This document shows positions 1 through 7,755 of a DNA stretch of 40,985 bases, one piece after another. The DNA comes from JAZNUH01 sp045592225. Lineage in GTDB: Bacteria; Bacillota; Clostridia; UMGS1883; UMGS1540. How positions within the stretch are numbered: the stretch's first letter is position 1; each line of letters begins with the position of its first letter. The position numbers were made by a program, and so were the translations under genes. Under the pieces are notes generated by a model. That model was not told where the DNA came from and did no database searches. It worked only from the letters and a program-made list of their open reading frames with translations. The stretch lies in the NCBI GenBank assembly GCA_045592225.1, contig JAZNUH010000094.1, positions 1-40,985 on the forward strand. Direction: 5' to 3'.

Positions 1-1094
1 TTGGTATAATGGGCAGGACAACCAACAGACAGTATAACCACCTGTTAAAGGATGCCCACGGTGATGTTGTTGCCGCGGTACAAAACGGCGATGAAAACAC
101 CTACGCCTACGATGCTTTTGGTAACGAAAAGACACCCGACAGCACAGACGATAACCCCTTAAGATACTGCGGTGAATACTTTGACAAAGAATCGGGACTT
201 ATCTATCTCCGTAACCGCTACTATGACCCTGAACTGGGAAGATTCATAAATGAGGATCCCATACAGGATGGACTTAATTGGTATGCGTATTGTGGGAATA
301 ATCCAACGAACTATATAGACCCAACAGGGAGTACATATGTTAGGCTGAGGGGAATATTCCGTACGTATGGTGGAATAGGACGTTATAACAGCAGAATAAG
401 TCAGGTTTGGGCAGATTTTGATGGGCATCCGGAAGTAAATAGAAATTATGGGGCAAAAGATGGTTTTTGGTCGTTCGTTGATAAAACAGATAATAAAATG
501 TATATATGGATACCTACCTCTTCTCAAAAAGACAACGGAATAAATATGCCTTCTTTATCTGGAAACCAGGATGTAGATGTAATGTTGTATGCTGCATTAG
601 GAATGAGAGGGTATCAGGAAACTGGCAACAACAATACTATGTTTGGAGAACAATATGGCATTAATGGAGTAGCGTGGTGTGCTATGTTTGTGTCTTGGGC
701 GGCGAGCAAAGCAGGAATTTTATGTGGCGATAGCGGAGCGGATCCTAATTTTACTCCCAAATTAGCAATGAGTAATAATGGCGTTGTACCAGCGTTTAAA
801 TATTGCCCATATGGGATAGCGGCATACGGAGATAGATTCCATACAACCGCAGGGGGGTACTTACCTAAAGCAGGAGACACATTTTTTATGGGAGCAAAGG
901 GTGGAGATCATACAGGGTTGGTGTTAGCATATGAGAATGGTTATGTATATACAATAGAAGGGAACTCCAACGATAGCGTTGAAGTTAGACGGCGAAGTTT
1001 AAATTCAATTTATGGATTTGGTAGTAATGGAGGTACAAGTTATGGCATTGTTCCGAGTGACTACGATGGGATGGGAGGAGGAACCATACAGTGA
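1..1094 (+). CDS. Rhs/YD-repeat polymorphic toxin, C-terminal part, with CHAP-domain toxin tip (5' end outside window)
   Basis: The reading frame is open to the left edge (first full codon at base 3), so this is the 3' part of a larger gene; the ATG at 9 is internal. Counting from that ATG, residues about 15-107 are the Rhs-associated core, with YAYDAFGN, the RYCGEYFDKESGLIYLRNRYYDPELGRF region and the core-ending DPTG at 105-107. The non-repetitive tip follows. Residues about 190-325 look like a CHAP (NlpC/P60-like) domain: Cys224 in AWCAMFVSWAA, His301 in GGDHTGLV, and a polar residue in IEGN (317-319) as the third member. CHAP domains cleave peptidoglycan amide bonds or other amides. Known Rhs/WapA proteins carry a toxic C-terminal tip delivered to competing cells, so an antibacterial wall-cleaving toxin is inferred. 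The stop codon overlaps the next gene by GTGA. The Rhs core is certain, the CHAP call is strong, and the target is not proven. Confidence 0.88.
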   Translation, partial: GIMGRTTNRQYNHLLKDAHGDVVAAVQNGDENTYAYDAFGNEKTPDSTDDNPLRYCGEYFDKESGLIYLRNRYYDPELGRFINEDPIQDGLNWYAYCGNNPTNYIDPTGSTYVRLRGIFRTYGGIGRYNSRISQVWADFDGHPEVNRNYGAKDGFWSFVDKTDNKMYIWIPTSSQKDNGINMPSLSGNQDVDVMLYAALGMRGYQETGNNNTMFGEQYGINGVAWCAMFVSWAASKAGILCGDSGADPNFTPKLAMSNNGVVPAFKYCPYGIAAYGDRFHTTAGGYLPKAGDTFFMGAKGGDHTGLVLAYENGYVYTIEGNSNDSVEVRRRSLNSIYGFGSNGGTSYGIVPSDYDGMGGGTIQ

Positions 1095-1714
1095 AAAAGA
1101 ATATTGTATTTTTAAGCGGGATTTTTATTTTGCTACTTTCTGCTTGTGCCGGTAAAGAAAGTATAAACAGGGAGCCTTACATAAAGGAGAATATTTATTC
1201 GCAGGTTGAACTGGTTTCAAGTAATGCGGATATTATATACGAAAACAAAAACTGTGGTTACCGAATTTTGTTTCCCGAAGATTGGAATGGTTGGTTTAAT
1301 GTTTATGAAATAGAAAAGGGATGTACTCAAGTTTGGTTTGAAGGAGTATCAACTGTTTATTCTGTTGGCGACACAATAACAGGCTACCCGAAGGGAAGCC
1401 CAATGTTTTACATCATAACGCAAGAATATGCGGAAAACAATGTTGTGGATTCTATAGAAGTAATAGGAGAGATAGCCGGAGAAAAGTATTTTGTCGCAAC
1501 AGGGAGTAGTTCTCCGTGGGATTTTAGTATGTACCCAAGTGACGGACAATTTGACGAGTTCGATGAACAGTTGCTTAAGAAGCTGCTTTTACAGGAATCC
1601 TTAACAGAAGAAGATGCAATTCTGCTAGACCAATTAAAAGCAAGAAAGATGTCAACAGAAATAAGCCAAGTGTTACGCAGTTTTGGTGAGAGAAAAGGGG
1701 ACGGTTTGCGGTGA
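1091..1714 (+). CDS. Lipoprotein, probable immunity protein for the Rhs-CHAP toxin
   Basis: This is a 207-residue protein with a GTG start that overlaps the toxin stop codon (GTGA) and sits behind a GGGAGGAGG ribosome binding site. The N-terminus is a lipoprotein signal: MKKN, a hydrophobic stretch, then the lipobox LSAC with Cys19. The product should therefore be anchored on the outer face of the membrane. No enzyme motif was recognised in the rest. Its position directly after a polymorphic toxin tip, translationally coupled to it, is the classical place of an immunity gene. An extracytoplasmic lipoprotein fits a toxin that attacks peptidoglycan. The last about ten codons (GERKGDGLR) are written in a repeat sequence that recurs 34 bases downstream, so the original C-terminus may have been altered. 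The lipoprotein call is sure; immunity is an inference from context. Confidence 0.7.
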   Translation: MKKNIVFLSGIFILLLSACAGKESINREPYIKENIYSQVELVSSNADIIYENKNCGYRILFPEDWNGWFNVYEIEKGCTQVWFEGVSTVYSVGDTITGYPKGSPMFYIITQEYAENNVVDSIEVIGEIAGEKYFVATGSSSPWDFSMYPSDGQFDEFDEQLLKKLLLQESLTEEDAILLDQLKARKMSTEISQVLRSFGERKGDGLR

Positions 1715-1748
1715 CCCCAAGGAAAGACAAGGGGATGGTTTTGCTGTG
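1688..1748. repeat. Two tandem copies of a short AGGGGAyGGTTT-type repeat
   Basis: Two related blocks lie head to tail: one around 1692-1716 (AAAAGGGGACGGTTTGCGG) inside the end of the lipoprotein gene, and one around 1725-1748 (ACAAGGGGATGGTTTTGC) just after it, bounded by GACA and TGTC. The unit resembles a dispersed palindromic repeat that I recall from other Clostridia (GACAAGGGGACGGTT followed by a complementary arm). That resemblance is from memory and has not been checked. Confidence 0.45.
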
Positions 1749-1797
1749 TCCTTATCTCCTGATGACCGATAGTGTCAGGACAAGAAAAATATAATGC

Positions 1798-1833
1798 AAA
1801 AAAAGCGGTGTGAATATTCACACCGCTTTTAAG
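1798..1833. terminator. Bidirectional rho-independent terminator between the lipoprotein gene and gap
   Basis: Bases 1801-1830 form a perfect palindrome (AAAAGCGGTGTGAA and its complement) with an A run on the left and TTTT on the right, so it can end transcription from both convergent genes. It lies 14 bases beyond the gap stop codon. Confidence 0.85.
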
Positions 1834-1846
1834 GTTTTGGGTTTAA

Positions 1847-2857
1847 TTATTTAGCGTCAACAGATGCAGCGTATGCAATCAGGTCAACAACCTTGTTGGA
1901 ATAACCCCATTCGTTATCGTACCAGGAAACGAGTTTTACAAAGTTATCGTTGAGGCTGATACCTGCATCAGCATCGAAGATGGATGTACGTGCATCATGG
2001 ATGAAGTCAGAGGAAACAACCTTGTCTTCTGTGTAACCCAGGATACCCTTGAGTTCGTTTTCGGAAGCCTTTTTAACAGCTGCCTTGATTTCTTCATAAG
2101 TAGCGGGCTTTTCGAGACGGCATGTGAGGTCTACAACTGAAACGTCAGCTGTGGGAACGCGGAATGCCATACCTGTGAGCTTGCCGTTGAGTTCGGGAAT
2201 AACCTTACCAACAGCCTTTGCAGCACCTGTGGAGGAAGGAATGATGTTGAAAGCAGCGCCTCTGCCGCCTCTCCAGTCCTTCTTGGAGGGACCGTCAACA
2301 GTCTTCTGTGTAGCTGTTGTAGCGTGAACTGTTGTCATAAGACCTTCGATAATGCCGAAGTTATCGTTGATAACCTTTGCAAGGGGTGCCAGACAGTTAG
2401 TTGTGCAGGATGCATTGGAGATAACTGTCATATCAGATGTGTACTTTTCGTTGTTAACGCCCATTACAAACATGGGAGCATCAGCGGAGGGAGCGGAGAT
2501 AACAACCTTCTTTGCGCCTGCTGCGAGATGAGCAGAAGCCTTTTCTGTTGTTGTGAATACGCCTGTGGATTCTACAACGTATTCAGCGCCACATTCTTTC
2601 CAACCGATTTCAGCGGGGTTCATTGCTGCGTAAACTGCGATTTCCTTGCCGTTTACAACCAGCTTACCGTCTTTTGTAGCGATATCGCCCTTGAACTGAC
2701 CATGAACTGTGTCGTAACGGAGCATGTAAACCATGTAATCGAGATCGATGAAGGGATCGTTGATACCTACAACGTCAACCTTACCTGTTTCCATAGCTGC
2801 TCTGAAAACGAGACGTCCGATTCTTCCGAATCCATTAATACCTACTTTTACTGCCAT
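1847..2857 (-). CDS. gap: Type I glyceraldehyde-3-phosphate dehydrogenase (NAD-dependent)
   Basis: The cytosolic glycolytic enzyme converts glyceraldehyde-3-phosphate, NAD and phosphate to 1,3-bisphosphoglycerate. The 336-residue length is normal for the family. The N-terminal Rossmann motif is KVGINGFGRIGRL. Asp34 in GINDPF is the usual NAD-selecting acidic residue. The catalytic Cys151 lies in SNASCTTNCLAP with His178 as partner, and WYDNEWGYSNKVVD is near the C-terminus. The start ATG has an AACTGGAGG ribosome binding site 8 bases away. It is the last gene of a minus-strand block, separated by 51 AT-rich bases from the cyclophilin gene, and no good promoter is visible in that gap, so read-through from upstream is possible. 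No other glycolytic genes (pgk, tpi) are adjacent. Confidence 0.98.
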   Translation of the reverse strand: MAVKVGINGFGRIGRLVFRAAMETGKVDVVGINDPFIDLDYMVYMLRYDTVHGQFKGDIATKDGKLVVNGKEIAVYAAMNPAEIGWKECGAEYVVESTGVFTTTEKASAHLAAGAKKVVISAPSADAPMFVMGVNNEKYTSDMTVISNASCTTNCLAPLAKVINDNFGIIEGLMTTVHATTATQKTVDGPSKKDWRGGRGAAFNIIPSSTGAAKAVGKVIPELNGKLTGMAFRVPTADVSVVDLTCRLEKPATYEEIKAAVKKASENELKGILGYTEDKVVSSDFIHDARTSIFDADAGISLNDNFVKLVSWYDNEWGYSNKVVDLIAYAASVDAK

Positions 2858-2908
2858 TTTAAAATACCTCCAGTTTTTAAAATTTTAAATATTTAAAAAA
2901 TATTTTTA

Positions 2909-3526
2909 TTATTTAACGGTGATTGATTTTATCACCGGTTTTTCTATGGGTGTCTGTCCGTCTGCTGAAACGGGGGTAGCCGCCAGCTCGTCCAATGTTT
3001 CAAATCCGTTTATCACTCTGCCGAATGCCGCATACTGACCATCTAAATAAAGTGCATCCTCGTGGCAGATGAAAAACTGTGATGAAGCGCTGTTCATATC
3101 CTGGCTTCTTGCCATTGAAATTACGCCGCGCTTGTGCGAAAGAGTGTTTGCAACACCGTTGGCTGTAAATTCACCCTTTATGGTTTCCTTGGAGCCGCCG
3201 TAGCCTGTGCCCTCGGGGTCGCCGCCCTGAATCATAAAGCCGTGAATGATTCTGTGGAAGGTAAGACCGTTGTAGAAACCGTCATTTGCAAGCTTAACAA
3301 AATTTTCAACGGTTTTGGGGGCAATTTCGGGATAAAGCTCAAGGTCCATTGTGTTGCCGTTTTCCATTGTAATAGTTACCATGACTTTCTCTCCTTGAAT
3401 TATAGTAGTATCCTCTATGTTGCTCTGCTCTGCAGGAGCCTGTGTAGTTTCTGTAGCAGTATTACCTGCACAGCCTGCCGAGGCAAATAACATAATAACA
3501 CAGAGGAGAGTGCTTATAAGTTTCAT
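2909..3526 (-). CDS. Cyclophilin-type peptidyl-prolyl cis-trans isomerase, lipoprotein
   Basis: This 205-residue protein has a lipoprotein signal peptide (MKLISTLLCVIMLFASAGC, lipobox SAGC, Cys19), a short Thr/Gln-rich spacer, and a cyclophilin domain from about residue 48 to the end. Family signatures are FHRIIHGFMIQGGDPEGTGYGG with the catalytic Arg, MARSQDMNSASSQFFI, and the LDGQYAAFGRVINGFE segment. It should be membrane-anchored outside the cell and help fold exported proteins, which fits the neighbouring HtrA-type protease gene. It has its own sigma-A-like promoter (3548-3576) and a CGGAGGTG ribosome binding site. Confidence 0.93.
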   Translation of the reverse strand: MKLISTLLCVIMLFASAGCAGNTATETTQAPAEQSNIEDTTIIQGEKVMVTITMENGNTMDLELYPEIAPKTVENFVKLANDGFYNGLTFHRIIHGFMIQGGDPEGTGYGGSKETIKGEFTANGVANTLSHKRGVISMARSQDMNSASSQFFICHEDALYLDGQYAAFGRVINGFETLDELAATPVSADGQTPIEKPVIKSITVK

Positions 3527-3547
3527 TTAAAACACCTCCGAATCTAT

Positions 3548-3576
3548 ATTATAACCTTTTTTATCCATAATTTCAA
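3548..3576 (-). promoter_or_regulatory. Sigma-A promoter of the cyclophilin gene
   Basis: Read on the minus strand: -35 TTGAAA (3576-3571), a 17-base spacer, and -10 TATAAT (3553-3548), ending 21 bases before the start codon. Confidence 0.8.
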
Positions 3577-3617
3577 TACTTTTTTTAAATATATATAGGA
3601 AATAACAGGATTACGGA

Positions 3618-4508
3618 TTAGTAACCGAATTCAGCAGAAAGCAGCTGGGCAGTAGCACCGTCATCCTTGAGGTAGTAGGATGTGGAGCCTACATACTCTG
3701 CGTGCCCGGGAATCATATATGTGGCAACATTATCAACACCAATATCAAGGCAAAGCTTTGCATATTCGGTAAGGTCGCCTACTGTGAGGTTGCTTATAAC
3801 ATTTTCGGTAAGGCTGTCATATACCTCGGGCAGCTGGAAAATGTACTCGGGGCGAAGCTTTTGCCGTACCATTTCGGAAATAAAGTCCTGCTGAACCTCA
3901 ATTCTCTGCAAATCGCCGTTTGCGTAGTCGGCGCGGTAGCGGATAAGACCCTCTGCCGCCTGACCGTCAAGCACCTGCTGTCCCTGATAAATACAAATAT
4001 GCAAATCCTGATAGGGGTCGTCATATATATAATCTCTTGGAACGTTATACTCAACACCGCCGAGTGCATCCACAATTTCGCGGAAGGTTTTGGTGTTGAT
4101 TACAGCATAGTAATGAATGGGCAGACCTGTAAGGTCGCTTATGGTGCTGATGAGCAGCTCTTCTTTTTTCTGTCCCGTGTTTATTGCGTAGGCATAAACA
4201 GAATTCAGCTTGCGGTAGTTGCCGCCAACATAAACTCTTGTGTCACGGGGGACAGACATTACATTAACCTTGCTGTCTTTTTTGTTTATATTCAGAACCA
4301 TCATAACATCGGTGTTATATCCGACTGTGTCCATACCCACAACAAGGATATTTACAATACCGTCACTGCGTACAGGCTGAAGTGCATTACCGTGGTCACC
4401 AACCTTAAAGGGTGAAACTGCAATGCGCGCAACAAATACACCGCTGGCAACAGCAATAAAAATCATAACAACCGATGCAACTATAAGAAGATATTTCTTA
4501 ACATTCAT
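3618..4508 (-). CDS. LytR-CpsA-Psr (LCP) family wall-polymer transferase
   Basis: LCP proteins move lipid-linked anionic or capsular polymers onto peptidoglycan at the outer membrane face. The protein has a single N-terminal membrane anchor (about residues 5-30), a short linker, then the LCP domain: NILVVGMDTVGYNTDVMMVL, the VNVMSVPRDTRVYV segment with the conserved Arg pair that binds pyrophosphate, KLNSVYAYA, and GGVEYNVPRD. At 296 residues it is a minimal LCP protein without an extra C-terminal domain. I chose the ATG at 4508 because GGTGAT lies at proper distance; an in-frame GTG at 4517 would leave no ribosome binding site. It has its own promoter (4554-4582). Which polymer it handles cannot be told. 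Confidence 0.93.
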   Translation of the reverse strand: MNVKKYLLIVASVVMIFIAVASGVFVARIAVSPFKVGDHGNALQPVRSDGIVNILVVGMDTVGYNTDVMMVLNINKKDSKVNVMSVPRDTRVYVGGNYRKLNSVYAYAINTGQKKEELLISTISDLTGLPIHYYAVINTKTFREIVDALGGVEYNVPRDYIYDDPYQDLHICIYQGQQVLDGQAAEGLIRYRADYANGDLQRIEVQQDFISEMVRQKLRPEYIFQLPEVYDSLTENVISNLTVGDLTEYAKLCLDIGVDNVATYMIPGHAEYVGSTSYYLKDDGATAQLLSAEFGY

Positions 4509-4553
4509 AGTAATCACCGTAAAAGATTCAAAGTTTGTGTTTAGCCATTTTGC

Positions 4554-4582
4554 ATTATATCAAAAATTTTCTCAAAAGTCAA
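4554..4582 (-). promoter_or_regulatory. Sigma-A promoter of the LCP gene
   Basis: Minus strand: -35 TTGACT (4582-4577), a 17-base spacer, and -10 TATAAT (4559-4554), about 45 bases ahead of the chosen start codon. Confidence 0.8.
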
Positions 4583-4635
4583 TTTAATAATTTATAAATA
4601 AAATGTGAATAAACTGTGTATTTTTAGGCATTTTA

Positions 4636-5709
4636 TCAGTTTGACAGGCGCACAGACAAACTTTTGCTGCCACCCCCCTGACCGATAAGGGTTACGCTGA
4701 CCCTGTCACCCGGCTTGTAGCTGAAAAGCTGCTGTCGGAGTGTGAGCATGGAATTTACTGCTACGCCACCTATATGGGTTATTATGTCTCCCTGCATTAT
4801 TCCTGCGTCGGCAGCAGGACCGTCCGGGTCGGTTTCGGATACATAAATGCCGCTTTCTCCTTTAAAACTGCCTCCCATATAAAGGGTGGTATTTTTGTCA
4901 TAGGCAAAAAGTCCGAGATAGGGTGTGACGAAATCGCCCTCGGCAACAATGCGGTCAACTATGGGGCGGAAAAGGTCGGAGGGAATGGCAAAGCCAATGC
5001 CCTCGGCAGAGGATACCTTGACGGTGTTTATTCCTATAACCTCGCCCGACATATTTATAAGCGGACCTCCGCTGTTTCCCGGGTTTATGGAAGCGTCGGT
5101 CTGGATAAGATTTTCCATGTAGTACTCCGAGCCGTCTGAAGCGGTAAGGGGCACACTTCTGCCGGTAGCACTTATTATTCCTGCGGTAACAGTTCGCTGA
5201 AACTGAAGGGACAGGGGATTGCCTATGGCTATAACACCTTCTCCCACCTGTACCGACGAGGAATTACCCAAAGCTGCGGTGGGAAGGGAAGAGGCGGAAA
5301 CGTCAATTACCGCAAGGTCTAAAAATTCGTCACTCCATACAGTGGAGGCAGTAAGGCTCTGCCCGTCGTGAAGTGTTACATATATATTGTCTGCATTAGC
5401 TATAACGTGATGGTTTGTCAGAATGTAACCGTCGCTGCTGACAATTACTCCCGAACCCATACTCCACGCCTCGGATGCAGAGGGTGAGTAAAGGGAGTGC
5501 CTGTTTGTATTTGACGAAATTCCCACCACCGAGGGGATAAGCTGTTTTGAAACGGTGGGAATATCACCCGAAGCGGGTTGCGACAGGCTTGAAATTTCAT
5601 AAGTGGGAGCAGGCGCAGAGGGTGTTTTGTGGTTTACCATAACCGATATGCCCAAAGCCACCAGCCCGGAAGCAATAACTGTAAGCAAAAACCCTATATT
5701 TTTTCTCAA
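4636..5709 (-). CDS. HtrA/DegP-like serine protease with PDZ domain, membrane-anchored
   Basis: This is a surface protease/chaperone for misfolded exported proteins. From the TTG start at 5709 it has 357 residues: an anchor at about 5-24, a Ser/Pro-rich linker, an S1C trypsin-like domain with His101 (TNHHVI), Asp131 (DLAVIDV) and Ser213 (NPGNSGGPL), and one PDZ domain at about 265-357 (GPAADAGIMQGDIITHIGG). The TTG start is preferred because AAAGGAGATG precedes it at normal spacing. An in-frame ATG at 5748 would add 13 basic residues and has no ribosome binding site. The gene is divergent from mraZ; no strong promoter was found for it in the shared 170-base interval. B. subtilis HtrA-type proteases are induced by CssRS, but no such genes are seen here. 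Confidence 0.94.
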   Translation of the reverse strand: MRKNIGFLLTVIASGLVALGISVMVNHKTPSAPAPTYEISSLSQPASGDIPTVSKQLIPSVVGISSNTNRHSLYSPSASEAWSMGSGVIVSSDGYILTNHHVIANADNIYVTLHDGQSLTASTVWSDEFLDLAVIDVSASSLPTAALGNSSSVQVGEGVIAIGNPLSLQFQRTVTAGIISATGRSVPLTASDGSEYYMENLIQTDASINPGNSGGPLINMSGEVIGINTVKVSSAEGIGFAIPSDLFRPIVDRIVAEGDFVTPYLGLFAYDKNTTLYMGGSFKGESGIYVSETDPDGPAADAGIMQGDIITHIGGVAVNSMLTLRQQLFSYKPGDRVSVTLIGQGGGSKSLSVRLSN

Positions 5710-5797
5710 AAAATCATCTCCTTTGCCTTTATTTTTCCGCCGGTGCATAAAAAAATGAAAAAACTTAAAATAAATTTAATTTTTTTTTAAAAAACTA

Positions 5798-5826
5798 TTG
5801 AAATCCATGTAAAAATGGTGTAAAAT
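5798..5826 (+). promoter_or_regulatory. Sigma-A promoter of the dcw operon (mraZ promoter)
   Basis: -35 TTGAAA (5798-5803), a 17-base spacer, and -10 TAAAAT (5821-5826), placing the transcript start near 5833. The MraZ boxes begin at that point. Confidence 0.82.
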
Positions 5827-5832
5827 TTGTGT

Positions 5833-5869
5833 AAAGTGGTATAAAGTAGCACGAAATGTCACAAAGTGG
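5833..5869 (+). promoter_or_regulatory. MraZ operator: four AAAGTGG-type boxes spaced by 3 bases
   Basis: Four 7-base boxes at exact 10-base period: AAAGTGG (5833), AAAGTAG (5843), GAAATGT (5853) and AAAGTGG (5863). More degenerate copies lie in phase at 5823 and 5813. MraZ is known to bind arrays of short direct repeats with about one helical turn spacing ahead of its own gene. The array covers the start of transcription and runs into the mraZ ribosome binding site (5868-5876), so autorepression is the natural reading. Confidence 0.8.
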
Positions 5870-5881
5870 GGAGGTGAAGGC

Positions 5882-6316
5882 ATGTTCGAAGGTCAATTTT
5901 TTCATAATATTGATGCAAAGGGAAGGATAGTTATGCCTTCACAGCTCAGGGAAGGACTGGGTGAAACTTTTGTAATCACACGAGGATATGAGGGCTGCCT
6001 CACCGTTTATTCGCAGGAAGAATGGGAAAGGTTTGCGGCAAGGCTTGCGGCAATGCCGGAGCATAATGCAGCTGCAAGACGAATTCTTCGTATTTTCTCG
6101 TCGGGCGCAGCAAGATGTGAAGCGGACAAGCAGGGCAGAATATTAATTCCTTCTCATTTAAGAGAATATGCCGGCATTGAAAAAGAGGTTGTAATAATCG
6201 GCACACTTTCAAAGATTGAACTCTGGGATGCTGAAAAGTGGAACAAATATAACAGTGATGATGATGCCCTTTCTCTCGAAGAGGCTGCTGAAAGTCTTTC
6301 TGCTTTCGGAGGTTGA
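5882..6316 (+). CDS. mraZ: Transcriptional regulator MraZ
   Basis: MraZ is the DNA-binding autoregulator of the division and cell wall cluster. The 144-residue protein has the expected two SpoVT-AbrB-like halves: MFEGQFFHNIDAKGRIVMPSQLR at the start and CEADKQGRILIPSHLR at about residues 79-95. It starts at ATG behind a GGGGAGGTG ribosome binding site. The stop codon TGA at 6314-6316 lies 2 bases before the rsmH start, and its last codons contain the rsmH ribosome binding site, so the two genes are probably translationally coupled. Repression of its own operon through the boxes at 5833-5869 is inferred from the repeats and from known MraZ behaviour. Confidence 0.97.
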   Translation: MFEGQFFHNIDAKGRIVMPSQLREGLGETFVITRGYEGCLTVYSQEEWERFAARLAAMPEHNAAARRILRIFSSGAARCEADKQGRILIPSHLREYAGIEKEVVIIGTLSKIELWDAEKWNKYNSDDDALSLEEAAESLSAFGG

Positions 6317-6318
6317 TT

Positions 6319-7242
6319 ATGGAGTTTCACCATATTACAGTGCTCAAGCAGGAAACGGTAAACGGTCTTTGTGTTAAAAAAGGCGGTATTTACGTTGATA
6401 TGACTCTCGGTGGCGGCGGTCATAGCGAGGAGATAATAAAAAGAGGCGGCAAGGTTATTGGAATTGACCGCGACATAAATGCCATCCGCGCGGCAAGTGA
6501 GCGACTTGCATGGGCGGGGGACAGCTTTAAGGCGGTAAAGGGCAACTTTAAAGATATAAAGCCCATACTTGCAGAGCAGGGTATTGACAAGGTTGATGGT
6601 GTGGTAATGGACCTTGGAGTATCATCCCCACAGCTTGATGAAGCGGAAAGAGGCTTTTCCTATATGCAGGATGCACCCCTTGATATGCGAATGGACAGGG
6701 ACGAGCTATTTACTGCATATGATGTGGTAAACGGATATGACGCATCAAAGCTTATGCGCGTTATAAGTGACTACGGTGAAGAGCGCTGGGCAAAAAGAAT
6801 TGCCGAATTTATAGTAAAGGCAAGACAAAAGGAAGAAATCAAGACCACAGGTGAGCTTGTGGATATAATAAAAGCCGCAATTCCCAAAGCGGCAAGGGGT
6901 GACGGACATCCCGCGAAAAGAACCTTTCAGGCAATAAGAATAGAGGTTAACGGTGAACTTAAAATTTTAGAGCAGGCGGCGGCAGATGCTGTGGACATGC
7001 TCGCAAAGGGCGGCAGAATATCGGTAATAACCTTCCATTCGCTTGAAGACAGAATAATAAAGAATTTGTTTGTAAGCCTTAAAAACAGTTGCACATGCCC
7101 CAAGGATTTTCCTGTTTGTGTGTGCGGCGGTGAACAGAAAATAAAAATAATAACAAGTAAGCCGGTAATTGCAGATGCCAACGAACTGGAGCAAAACTCC
7201 AGAGCAAAAAGTGCAAAACTCCGGGTTGCGGAAAGGATGTAA
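6319..7242 (+). CDS. rsmH: 16S rRNA (cytosine(1402)-N(4))-methyltransferase
   Basis: RsmH (MraW) uses S-adenosylmethionine to methylate C1402 of 16S rRNA. The 307-residue protein shows HITVLKQETV at the N-terminus, the SAM-binding DMTLGGGGHSEEI, GIDRDINAI, the VDGVVMDLGVSSPQLDEAERGFS block, DMRMD, and the C-terminal SVITFHSLEDRIIKNLF, all typical of the family. The ATG at 6319 is chosen because GGAGG lies six bases ahead. A TTG at 6313 would overlap the mraZ stop and sit on the ribosome binding site. It occupies its usual second place in the dcw cluster. Confidence 0.98.
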   Translation: MEFHHITVLKQETVNGLCVKKGGIYVDMTLGGGGHSEEIIKRGGKVIGIDRDINAIRAASERLAWAGDSFKAVKGNFKDIKPILAEQGIDKVDGVVMDLGVSSPQLDEAERGFSYMQDAPLDMRMDRDELFTAYDVVNGYDASKLMRVISDYGEERWAKRIAEFIVKARQKEEIKTTGELVDIIKAAIPKAARGDGHPAKRTFQAIRIEVNGELKILEQAAADAVDMLAKGGRISVITFHSLEDRIIKNLFVSLKNSCTCPKDFPVCVCGGEQKIKIITSKPVIADANELEQNSRAKSAKLRVAERM

Positions 7243-7245
7243 ACG

Positions 7246-7701
7246 GTGCAACCAGTATACGGAAGCAATGCGTACAAATATGAAACAGCTCGTCAGTACA
7301 GTAAAGAGACGCAGGTAAAAACACGAAAGAAAGTAAGCAGAAGACCTAAAAAAGCGGTTATAAAGAGCTTGTTACTCACCGCTTTAGTTACCTTGCTTGC
7401 TTTTTGTCTTTTAGGAAGAAATGCACAGATTATTGAACAGTCGAGCCAGATTGCACGTTTAGAAAACGAGATTGCCGCAACCGAGGCTAAAATTATAGAA
7501 AAACAGTTTGAAATGGAAAAGAAAATCGACCTGAATGCTATAGAGGACAGAGCTATAGCTGTTCTTGGAATGCAAAGACCTGAAAAATCGCAGATAGTTT
7601 ACATAGATATGCACGCAGAGGATTATACAGAGGGTGGTGCACAGCAGAAGAATAACGCGGGAATTATAAGTGCATTTATAAAACGTATATGGAATAATTA
7701 A
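7246..7701 (+). CDS. ftsL: Cell division protein FtsL-like
   Basis: This 151-residue bitopic protein starts at GTG, 3 bases after rsmH. It has a Lys/Arg-rich cytoplasmic tail (to about residue 43), a single membrane helix at about 43-62 (SLLLTALVTLLAFCLLG), then a heptad-like coiled coil (IEQSSQIARLENEIAATEAKI). It ends with a DRAIAVLGMQRPEKSQIVYI segment like the conserved C-terminal box of FtsL/DivIC. FtsL joins DivIC and DivIB in the divisome subcomplex that activates FtsW and the division PBP. The call rests on topology, that box and the gene's place between rsmH and the PBP gene, because FtsL sequences diverge strongly. Confidence 0.85.
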   Translation: MQPVYGSNAYKYETARQYSKETQVKTRKKVSRRPKKAVIKSLLLTALVTLLAFCLLGRNAQIIEQSSQIARLENEIAATEAKIIEKQFEMEKKIDLNAIEDRAIAVLGMQRPEKSQIVYIDMHAEDYTEGGAQQKNNAGIISAFIKRIWNN

Positions 7702-7755
7702 ATGCACGTGTTTATATATTAATATTATAAAATTTAAAAAGGAGGTCTGTCATAG

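Noticed and set aside
1731..1795. Small frame after the lipoprotein gene (ATG at about 1734, about 19 codons)
   Set aside because: It lies in the repeated AGGGG block, and the apparent ribosome binding site is part of the repeat; no independent evidence of coding.
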